22,331 nt of DNA from an uncultured Lachnospiraceae bacterium (GTDB taxonomy: Bacteria; Bacillota; Clostridia; Lachnospirales; Lachnospiraceae). The stretch covers positions 1 through 22,331 of the forward strand of contig CADBOW010000202.1 in NCBI GenBank assembly GCA_902796375.1, written 5' to 3'. The notes under the pieces are model-generated. The model saw only the letters and a program-made list of their open reading frames with translations. It did not search any database and was not told where the DNA came from. A program made the translations under genes and the position numbers. This document shows positions 6,887-13,890 of the stretch, piece by piece; position 1 is the first letter of the stretch, and each line of letters starts with the position of its first letter.

Positions 6887-8779
6887 TTACGCTGCCGCAT
6901 TCCTGGCCTCGATAAAATTCAGGAAATCCTTCTCCTGCAACGGCTTGGAGAAGTAATAACCCTGGATATAATCTACACCCAAAGCCTCCATCGCGTCAAG
7001 TTGTTCCTTCGTTTCCACTCCTTCCGCAACGATCTTAAGACCGATCTCCTTGATCATGGCCACTGTCGCCCGCATAACCGTCTTCGCCCTGTCATTCACG
7101 AAATAATCCTGTACCATGGACCGGTCGAACTTCACGATCTGTACCGGCATATCCACGATATAATTCAGATTGCTCTCTCCGGTACCGAAGTCATCCAGTG
7201 AGAAGCTACAGCCCAGTCGTCCCAGTGCATTCATATTCTCCAGAAGGATATTCCTGTAATGCAGTGTGGAGGATTCGGTGATCTCCAGATTGATCGAAGT
7301 AGGTTCGATCTTCTCCCGTTCCATGATCCTGTTGTAGATCTCGGACAACCGCGCATTTTCACACTGAGCCACGGACAGATTCACCTCAACGTATTTGATG
7401 CCCTTTTCCCGAAGCTGCTTCTCACGGAAGGTACGGCAGGTGATTTCAAATACTCTTTCGCCGATCTGGTCGATCAGCCCGTATTCCTCTGCCACCGGTA
7501 TGAAAAGCCCGGGCATGATCAGCTTCCCGTCCTTACCTACGATCCGGGCCAGCGCCTCGGCAGACACAAACTTCTGTTCTTCAAAGGAATAGATCGGCTG
7601 GAAATGTACCTGCACCCGGTCTTCGGCCAGTGCGCTCACGATCTCGCTTCTCACACGCCTCTGCTCACGGATCCGGCTTCCCGCATCCTCATCCAGCAGG
7701 CGCACCACCTCATCTCTGGTCAGCTCATCCTTGTAGATCCTGCAGATTTCCAGGTACTCGTCACAGTCTGTAGCGATCCGGGGATTCGGAATATACAGGA
7801 ACTTCGCATCCACATTCATGTTTCCGTCGAAGGGTTCACGGAAACGTTCCTTGATCATATCCAGATGGATCGCGCTTTCCACCAGCTCTTTCTCATTTTC
7901 CTTCTCGTCATAGATCAGAATAAAATCATTTCCGGAGCACCGAAACAGCTTGGAGCCGGTGAAGGAATGAAGGTACTCGCTGATCTCCACAAGGATCCTG
8001 GTTTCCTGCTCGGAATCCATCTTCCAGTTATCATCCGTACAAACCATAATACCGGCAAACTTTCTGTCTTCCGCAAACAGCTGCTTCATATACAGCACCA
8101 GCGTCTCGTAGGAGAAGATCCCCGTCACACGGTCCAGGTAAACCTCGGGACTTTCCAGCTCACAGTAGAGAATGAAGAGTCCCACAGCGGAACCGAAGCC
8201 CACCAGCAGGAACTGCGGGAATACAAACTGCAGACCTGCTGCCAGGATCTCCAGAGTCATCCACGCCCGGATCGCATTTCTGCGTCCGGCGTTCATCTGC
8301 TTTCCATGTGAAAATGTCAGGACCAATGCTCCCAGGATAAAGAGCAGCGCGAAAACATAAGTTGCTATGGTGGAAAATCCATGGCTGTAGATCACATCTC
8401 CGCTGTGATAAAACTCAATGGGAAGCGCCAGCACAAAGAAGCATGCAACTCCGAGAATGATCTTCAGAATACGATTAAAGGTCTCATCCTCTCTGAAATG
8501 CTGTATGTCATTGCTGGTATAGAGAAATCCGAGAAATGCCGCTCCCAGAAGAGATACCAGATACAGTTTGCAGATCACAGTCACCACAATGGTCGGAATC
8601 GTGCCAAGACACACGATTGCTATGATGGATGTGATATCAAGAATGATACATACGGTGTTAACCACAAGAGAAATCCGGAAGATCCGTTCACTGAAGAGAC
8701 CAACGGTTTCATGTCGGAGGAAAAAATAGATCAGTAAAATATCAAGCACAAGACCACATGTTTGAATCTCAATATTCAT
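6887..8779 (-). CDS. Membrane c-di-GMP phosphodiesterase (degenerate GGDEF + EAL)
   Basis: A 630-residue protein. The N-terminal 210 residues hold about six or seven membrane helices forming a sensor of a type I cannot name. Next comes a GGDEF-fold domain (about 212-365) whose signature is degraded to SGNDF (282-286), so it should not make c-di-GMP. The C-terminal EAL domain (about 372-625) keeps the catalytic set: E408 of EAL, N467 in VNLS, E499 in EITES, D529-D530 in DDFGTG, K550, E586 in AEGVE, then QGYYF. It should therefore hydrolyse c-di-GMP to pGpG. The ATG at 8779 is chosen because AAGGAGG lies 8 nt before it; the frame is open for 29 more codons upstream, but without a comparable site. 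The gene has its own promoter and runs into moxR with a 17-nt gap. Confidence 0.93.
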   Translation of the reverse strand: MNIEIQTCGLVLDILLIYFFLRHETVGLFSERIFRISLVVNTVCIILDITSIIAIVCLGTIPTIVVTVICKLYLVSLLGAAFLGFLYTSNDIQHFREDETFNRILKIILGVACFFVLALPIEFYHSGDVIYSHGFSTIATYVFALLFILGALVLTFSHGKQMNAGRRNAIRAWMTLEILAAGLQFVFPQFLLVGFGSAVGLFILYCELESPEVYLDRVTGIFSYETLVLYMKQLFAEDRKFAGIMVCTDDNWKMDSEQETRILVEISEYLHSFTGSKLFRCSGNDFILIYDEKENEKELVESAIHLDMIKERFREPFDGNMNVDAKFLYIPNPRIATDCDEYLEICRIYKDELTRDEVVRLLDEDAGSRIREQRRVRSEIVSALAEDRVQVHFQPIYSFEEQKFVSAEALARIVGKDGKLIMPGLFIPVAEEYGLIDQIGERVFEITCRTFREKQLREKGIKYVEVNLSVAQCENARLSEIYNRIMEREKIEPTSINLEITESSTLHYRNILLENMNALGRLGCSFSLDDFGTGESNLNYIVDMPVQIVKFDRSMVQDYFVNDRAKTVMRATVAMIKEIGLKIVAEGVETKEQLDAMEALGVDYIQGYYFSKPLQEKDFLNFIEARNAAA

Positions 8780-8854
8780 ATCTGCTTCCTCCTTTCCCTG
8801 AAATTTCCCGCTTTTTTTCGTCACAATTAACAACGGACACAGTTCCGCATATTC

Positions 8855-8863
8855 ATTATACCA
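8855..8863 (-). promoter_or_regulatory. Extended -10 promoter for the EAL/MoxR operon
   Basis: The - strand reads TGGTATAAT, a perfect -10 with the TG extension, 75 nt before the EAL ATG. No good -35 is seen at 16-18 nt, which is acceptable for an extended -10 promoter. It is the only clear promoter seen for the whole phosphodiesterase-MoxR-VWA-TPR set. Confidence 0.7.
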
Positions 8864-8975
8864 CATTTTTGTACAAAAAGTTTATATTTTCTTAACTTTT
8901 TGTCCCGTGATTCCACCGAAAATGAGGGGCAGATTTCAACACTTTTAACAGTGAGAGCTGATAAAAAAACGATGA

Positions 8976-9005
8976 TTTACTTGTATTTTTGAACTATGTT
9001 ATAAT
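8976..9005 (+). promoter_or_regulatory. Promoter of the galactokinase-like gene
   Basis: TTTACT (8976-8981), an 18-nt spacer and TATAAT (9000-9005), with the TG extension TGT before the -10. The start codon is about 33 nt downstream. It points away from the EAL promoter; the two -10 elements are about 140 nt apart and the DNA between is AT-rich. Confidence 0.75.
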
Positions 9006-9038
9006 GATTGCACGATTTGCATGAAAGAGAGGCGCATT

Positions 9039-10358
9039 ATGAAGCAGATTGCCGAAATCAGAAAATTCATACAGACTCCGGAATTTCACGAAAAACTGTC
9101 TGACATATATCAGGAAGAAAGTCGGATCCCCCTGGAGGAGGAAAGATATCTGGCTGCCCTGGACGCTTTTCTCTCCCTCTTCGGCGACCGGCCGGTGGAG
9201 ATCTACAGCGCTCCCGGCAGGACGGAGATCGGCGGAAATCATACGGACCATCAGCATGGGGAGGTGCTGGCCGCCTCCATCAACGACGATGCCATCGCCG
9301 TTGCAGCTCCCCGGGAGGACCGTGTGATCCGGGTTCAGTCTGCCGGTTATCCCATGATCACCATTTCACTTCCGGAGGACGGGAGCGGATTCGAACCCCT
9401 TCCCGAGGAAGCGGGAACCACCCGGGGACTGATCCGCGGCGTTGCCGCAGGTCTGCTTGCGAAAGGATACCGGACCGGAGGCTTCGATGCCTATATCACC
9501 AGTGAAGTTCTGGGGGGCTCCGGACTCTCTTCCTCGGCTGCCTTTGAAACCGTGATCGGAACCATCCTGTCCGGTCTTTATAACGATATGCAGTGTGATG
9601 CTGTGACCATTGCCAAAATCGGGCAGTATGCGGAAAATGTATATTTCGGCAAGCCCTGCGGTCTCATGGACCAGATGGCCTGTTCCGTGGGAAGTCTCTG
9701 CCATATGGATTTTCAGGATCCGGAGGATCCGAAGCTGGAGCGGATCGATTTTGATCTTACGAAAGCGGGTTATTCCCTCTGTATCACGGATACGAAGGGA
9801 TCCCACGCGGATCTGACCGATGACTATGCGGCTGTCCCTGCGGAAATGAGGGCTGTAGCGGCGCATTTCGGAAAGAAGGTGCTTCGCGACGTACCGGAAT
9901 CGGATATGATCGCAGCCGTCCCGGAGCTTCGGGAGAAGCTGGGAGACAGACCGGTACTCCGGGCATTGCATTTCTACAAGGAAAACCGGAGAGTTCAGGC
10001 GGAAACCACCGCATTGCAGACCGGCGATGTACGTTCCTTCCTGCGTGCCGTCCGGGCATCCGGAGATTCATCCTTTAAATTTCTGCAAAATGTCTATACC
10101 ATCCATGACATACGGCACCAGAACATGTCCGTGGCGCTGGCTGTCAGCGAGTCCGTTCTGGGACTGTCCTCCGGTGATATCAGTCTGATGGAGACCGGCG
10201 TGGTGCGGGTCCATGGCGGCGGCTTCGCCGGAACGATCCAGGCCTTCGTACCCGCAGCCAAAACAGAGATCTACCGGAAGGCCATGGATTCTCTGTTCGG
10301 AGAAGGTGCCTGCATGGTGCTCCGGATCAGAAAATACGGCGGCATCCGGGTATTATGA
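9039..10358 (+). CDS. galK: Galactokinase-like GHMP sugar kinase
   Basis: A 439-residue GHMP kinase closest by motif to galactokinase, which phosphorylates galactose at C1 in the Leloir pathway. Motifs: sugar-binding signature SAPGRTEIGGNHTDHQHG (57-74), phosphate loop GGSGLSSS (159-166), PCGLMDQ with catalytic-base candidate D211, and GGGFAG (393-398). Two features differ from the classic enzyme: the Glu before HTD in the usual GEHTDY is Asn67, and the signature lies about 25 residues later than usual, so there is an N-terminal extension. The ATG at 9039 is preferred over the one at 9021 because AGAGG sits 6 nt before it and 9021 lies only about 15 nt after the -10. Substrate is therefore less certain than family. 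It stands alone on the + strand; no other Leloir gene is present. Confidence 0.85.
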   Translation: MKQIAEIRKFIQTPEFHEKLSDIYQEESRIPLEEERYLAALDAFLSLFGDRPVEIYSAPGRTEIGGNHTDHQHGEVLAASINDDAIAVAAPREDRVIRVQSAGYPMITISLPEDGSGFEPLPEEAGTTRGLIRGVAAGLLAKGYRTGGFDAYITSEVLGGSGLSSSAAFETVIGTILSGLYNDMQCDAVTIAKIGQYAENVYFGKPCGLMDQMACSVGSLCHMDFQDPEDPKLERIDFDLTKAGYSLCITDTKGSHADLTDDYAAVPAEMRAVAAHFGKKVLRDVPESDMIAAVPELREKLGDRPVLRALHFYKENRRVQAETTALQTGDVRSFLRAVRASGDSSFKFLQNVYTIHDIRHQNMSVALAVSESVLGLSSGDISLMETGVVRVHGGGFAGTIQAFVPAAKTEIYRKAMDSLFGEGACMVLRIRKYGGIRVL

Positions 10359-11744
10359 TCACTCCGCCTTCTTCCGCCCCATCCACAGGGAAATCAGCGA
10401 AAGGATCAGAGAGAAGCCCATTCCCATCAAAGAAAGATGAGATACCAGGAACGACGGAAGCCCGATGGAGCTCAGCCATTCGGACAGGAACGTTCCCGCA
10501 AGACCGAAACATCCCCCCAGGATCACAGCCGTGATCCAGAGTCCGCGATGGATCGGTCTTTTTCCATATGCCAGGACTGCGATCAGGAGAGGAAAGATCA
10601 CCCCGGGGGTATAGATGGAATAGGCCCCCGTCAGGATACTGATGATATTTCCGTTTCCCAGAACCGCGATGAGAAGCGAGAGAATTCCGATCCCCACCAC
10701 CGACGCACGGATCACCCCCACCCGTTTCCTTCCCAGAATATCCCGGCTGAGGATCGTTGCGGCATTTACGATACAGGTATCCGTGGAGGAAAGGATGGCC
10801 GACAGGAGCCCCAGGCTCAGCAGCAGGCTGATGCCCTTCGGAAGGATCCCCGCCACCGCCAGAAGAACCTTCTGATCCCCCAGCTGTTCCGCTGTCATAT
10901 AATTCCTTGCCCAGATCCCGATGCATGTGATGACCAGTGCGAAAAAAGCCATGACCAGCCCTGCAATCCAGGCACTTCGTTTTGCTGTCTTCTCATCCTT
11001 TGACAGGAAATTCCGGGAAAGGATGTCCGGCCCCAGAAAATACACTCCCCCGATGATGAAAAATGAATTCAGAAGATCCATCCCCCCATAGGATCCGTTC
11101 AGAAGCTCCACCTGATTCACTGCGTTCTCCGCTGCTCCGTCCGTCGAAAGATACAGATATCCGCAGCAGATCAGAAGACCCGCCAGGATCACCACCAGCT
11201 GGAGTTTGTCAGTTTTCACCACAGAAAGCTGTCCTCCCAGGGCTGTATAGAGGATCACCACCAGAGAGATCAGGATCAGCAGTGTCTTGCTGTTGTTTCC
11301 GGTAGCATAGGTGATCAGACTGTGCATGGCTACCATCTGACCGGCGATAACGCCGATCCAGGAGATCACGATCAGGCCCGCCAGAAGTACGGAGGCTGCT
11401 TTGCCCACCGTGACCTCCGCCAGATGCGGCAGGGTATCCGCATGGATCCGCCGGATCCGTTCCGAAAGGAACAGCGACTGCAGCACAAGTCCAAGCGCTC
11501 CGAAGAGCAGCCACCAGATCCCGGGAAATCCTATGGAGTAGACCGTATCACAGATCCCGATGGTGGTGGAGGCTCCGAAGATCGTTGCCAGAAGCGTCAT
11601 GACCACGGAAAGAGTCCCCTGTCTACGGCCTGCCACCGCATACTCCGTGTATTCTTTTGTTCTTCTGTAATCCAGAATCCCTACCACCAGCATTACAGCC
11701 AGATAAATTCCCATAAGGATGAGTAATACGAGTTTCAAAATCAT
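10359..11744 (-). CDS. Sodium:solute symporter family transporter
   Basis: A 461-residue, very hydrophobic protein with about 12-13 membrane helices, the usual size for the SSS (PutP/SGLT) family, which couples solute uptake to Na+ entry. Family-like stretches are TIFGASTTIG (54-63), ILSSTDTCIVNAATILSRD (317-335, the region holding the Ser/Thr residues of the second Na+ site) and AYSIYTPGVIFPLL. The solute cannot be read from sequence; the convergent sugar kinase suggests a sugar but does not prove it. The ATG at 11744 has AAGGAGG only 2 nt before it, so the in-frame TTG at 11738 (8 nt from that site) may be the real start. The stop codon abuts that of the kinase gene. Confidence 0.85.
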   Translation of the reverse strand: MILKLVLLILMGIYLAVMLVVGILDYRRTKEYTEYAVAGRRQGTLSVVMTLLATIFGASTTIGICDTVYSIGFPGIWWLLFGALGLVLQSLFLSERIRRIHADTLPHLAEVTVGKAASVLLAGLIVISWIGVIAGQMVAMHSLITYATGNNSKTLLILISLVVILYTALGGQLSVVKTDKLQLVVILAGLLICCGYLYLSTDGAAENAVNQVELLNGSYGGMDLLNSFFIIGGVYFLGPDILSRNFLSKDEKTAKRSAWIAGLVMAFFALVITCIGIWARNYMTAEQLGDQKVLLAVAGILPKGISLLLSLGLLSAILSSTDTCIVNAATILSRDILGRKRVGVIRASVVGIGILSLLIAVLGNGNIISILTGAYSIYTPGVIFPLLIAVLAYGKRPIHRGLWITAVILGGCFGLAGTFLSEWLSSIGLPSFLVSHLSLMGMGFSLILSLISLWMGRKKAE

Positions 11745-11781
11745 ATCCTCCTTCAGTGCTCACATTTTGCAGCCGGATTGA

Positions 11782-11810
11782 ATGGTAACAAAAAGAGAAG
11801 CCTCTGTCAA
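11782..11810 (-). promoter_or_regulatory. Probable promoter of the symporter gene
   Basis: On the - strand TTGACA (11810-11805), a 17-nt spacer and TACCAT (11787-11782), about 40 nt before the symporter start. The -35 is perfect and the -10 matches four of six bases. The -35 lies within the downstream arm of the preceding terminator stem. Confidence 0.5.
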
Positions 11811-11837
11811 CCATTTCTATATTCTTGGTTGACAGAG
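11785..11837 (-). terminator. Terminator hairpin after the histidine kinase gene
   Basis: A perfect 12-bp inverted repeat (11802-11813 with 11826-11837) around a 12-nt loop. On the - strand it is followed within a few bases by the U-rich CTTCTCTTTTTGTT. It stands 64 nt after the kinase stop and before the symporter gene. The U-run is not immediate, so efficiency is uncertain. Confidence 0.65.
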
Positions 11838-11900
11838 ACTCCTCCAATCCCCGGGAAGTCCTTATTCCTTTCGGTTGTATATGACATTATTCCGGTCTGA

Positions 11901-13166
11901 TCATACCAGATAACGGATCGTAAATCTGCTTCCTTTTTCCTTCTCGGAAGAAACCATGATCTTTCCACCGCCTGCTTCCACCACGCTGTTGGCCAGGGAC
12001 AGGCCGATGCCGACAGATTCCTTCGTGGCATTTTCCGCCCGGTAAAACCGCTCGAAGATATGGGGCAGGTCCTCTTCACGGATCCCTTCTCCCGTATCGC
12101 GAATGGTCACTTCCTTAAAGACGGTGGTGTCACGCATGGACAGATATACATTGGAGCCAGGACGGGAATGCTCGATACAGTTTTTCAGGATATTGCTGAC
12201 AGCCTCCAGCTGCCAGGCAGCATCGCCGATCATCGGAACCGGTTCCAGCGTGGAGGGATCGATCCTTTCTCCCTTCGGCTCGGATTCCCAGACCACATCA
12301 ACCTGTGCGATCTCCGCCAGGATCCCCAGCTTATGCTCCGCCTCCCGGACAACCGCCAGAAGATCCATTTCCTCTTTCTTCAGTTCCACGGTTCCCGCGT
12401 CGATCCGGGCCAGCTTCAGAAGGGTCTGAACCAGGGAGGAAATCCACTCCAGCTGCATACTGCATTCCTTCAGGAAATCATGCTGCAGCTCCGGAGGCAT
12501 ATCCGGGTCATCCAGCATATTATCCATATTGATCCGGATCGATGCGATGGGTGTCTTCAGCTGATGGGATATATCCGCCAGCCAGCGGGACAGGTCCTCA
12601 CTCTTCTCCTTCTCCCGTTCGGCCGAGGTCCGAAGCAGCTGGGTCACCTTGAAAATGTCGCTCTGAAGCATCGACAGATCCCCTTCCACCGCCTGGGTCG
12701 GCTCCAGATCATAGCTCCCGTGATTCAGGCTGTCAAAATAGTTCTGCAGCTGTCTCACTTCCCGGTGCACCCTTCTTCGATGAAGGACATACATCAGGAT
12801 ACATATGATCGCGGTCGCAAAGATCACACAGGAATTGAACAGGATCAGCTGCCACATGGTCTCATTTTCCTGCTTGGAGAAAAATGCATTATCATATCCG
12901 TACTTGGAAAGCAGCTGATCTCCCTGTTCCAGTCGCGATTCCACCTTGTCCGGATCCTTCAGCAGATTCATCAGCTCGACATCCGAGAGCTCCGGAAGCT
13001 GTTCCCGAAGCAGTCCGGCCATGGCAGTGATCTGTTTTCGTTCCAGTTCCTTCTGTCTGGAGACCAGATTTATATTTCCGAACAGCAGGATCGCCGCCAG
13101 AGCCATGGCAAACAATACTGCCAGCAGGCGGTTCAGCTGTCTGTTTCTTCTGCGGCTCAGATTCAT
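11901..13166 (-). CDS. Sensor histidine kinase (no adjacent response regulator)
   Basis: A 421-residue two-pass membrane sensor kinase. Helices at about 13-31 and 105-127 enclose a short, roughly 73-residue extracytoplasmic domain. A HAMP-like linker follows, then the phospho-acceptor motif DISHQLKTPIASI (198-210, H201), and the ATPase with N-box NILKNCIEHS (N329), DTGEGI (357-362), FERFYR (371-376) and GIGLSLA (386-392). All catalytic boxes are present, so it should be active. AAGGAG lies 9 nt before the ATG. It follows ktrA by 33 nt, so it is probably in the potassium-uptake operon. The gene normally expected beside it, a response regulator, is absent: a terminator and a transporter follow instead. 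The signal is unknown; K+ or osmotic state is a guess from context. Confidence 0.93.
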   Translation of the reverse strand: MNLSRRRNRQLNRLLAVLFAMALAAILLFGNINLVSRQKELERKQITAMAGLLREQLPELSDVELMNLLKDPDKVESRLEQGDQLLSKYGYDNAFFSKQENETMWQLILFNSCVIFATAIICILMYVLHRRRVHREVRQLQNYFDSLNHGSYDLEPTQAVEGDLSMLQSDIFKVTQLLRTSAEREKEKSEDLSRWLADISHQLKTPIASIRINMDNMLDDPDMPPELQHDFLKECSMQLEWISSLVQTLLKLARIDAGTVELKKEEMDLLAVVREAEHKLGILAEIAQVDVVWESEPKGERIDPSTLEPVPMIGDAAWQLEAVSNILKNCIEHSRPGSNVYLSMRDTTVFKEVTIRDTGEGIREEDLPHIFERFYRAENATKESVGIGLSLANSVVEAGGGKIMVSSEKEKGSRFTIRYLV

Positions 13167-13199
13167 TCCAGTTTACTCCTTAAGCTCAGTCTCCCCTGA

Positions 13200-13844
13200 T
13201 CATTTCAGATACTTCAGATCCGATTTCTCCAGAATGACCAGAAGCTCCGTCTCCTCCTCCACCGGGCGGTACGGATCTATGAAGGAGCGCATCTCGCTGT
13301 TGTCCTTCACGGCCACCACATTGATCTTATACTTCTCGCGGAGATTCAGCTCCACCAGATTCTTCCCCACCCACTCCTTCTTCGGCTTCATCTCCAGAAG
13401 GCAGAGATTCTTATCGATCTCAAAGAATTCCAGGAAGGAATCGGACAGCAGGGTCCGGGCGGTCCGAAGTCCCGTTTCCTCTTCCGGGAAAATGATCTTG
13501 TCCGCGCCGACCCGTTCCAGGATCTGTCCCATCCGGTGATCCGACGCCTTTGCCATTACATAAGGAACCCCCAGTTCCTTAGTGACCATAACCGCCATGA
13601 TGCTCGAGGTCAGATCGGAGCCCATGGCCACGACAACCGCATCCATTTCCTTAATCCCCAGGCCCTTGATCGCGTCGGGATTTGTCACATCCGCTGTTAC
13701 GGCATAGGTAACATTTCCGGAGACCGAAGCTACGATCTCCTCATTTCTGTCCACTGCCAGCACGTCGGCTCCCATGTCATACAGGGAGCATGCCAGTTTC
13801 TTTCCGAATCGTCCGAGTCCGATCACTGCTACTGATTTTTCCAT
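13200..13844 (-). CDS. ktrA: Potassium uptake regulatory subunit, KtrA/TrkA type
   Basis: A 214-residue cytosolic gating subunit for a K+ channel-like transporter. An N-terminal RCK (Rossmann) domain carries the nucleotide-binding motif GLGRFG (9-14) and acidic D32 at the end of the second strand. A C-terminal RCK_C domain of about 80 residues follows. A single RCK_N/RCK_C unit matches the KtrA length (about 220) rather than the doubled TrkA of enterobacteria. The family forms octameric rings that bind ATP/ADP or NAD(H), and in Firmicutes often c-di-AMP through RCK_C, and open or close the membrane subunit. GAGG lies 8 nt before the ATG. It starts 46 nt after ktrB and is followed 33 nt later by the histidine kinase. 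Confidence 0.93.
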   Translation of the reverse strand: MEKSVAVIGLGRFGKKLACSLYDMGADVLAVDRNEEIVASVSGNVTYAVTADVTNPDAIKGLGIKEMDAVVVAMGSDLTSSIMAVMVTKELGVPYVMAKASDHRMGQILERVGADKIIFPEEETGLRTARTLLSDSFLEFFEIDKNLCLLEMKPKKEWVGKNLVELNLREKYKINVVAVKDNSEMRSFIDPYRPVEEETELLVILEKSDLKYLK

Positions 13845-13890
13845 CTTTTCAACCTCATTTTCTGAATATCGAGCTGTAACCCAGCCATAG

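Noticed and set aside
7259..8311. 350-codon + strand ORF
   Set aside because: Antisense of the EAL gene, whose motifs are complete.
11807..11887. 26-codon - strand ORF between the histidine kinase and the symporter
   Set aside because: No ribosome binding site, and it runs through the terminator hairpin.
12060..13199. 379-codon + strand ORF
   Set aside because: Antisense of the histidine kinase, which has every catalytic box; the + frame has no domain pattern.
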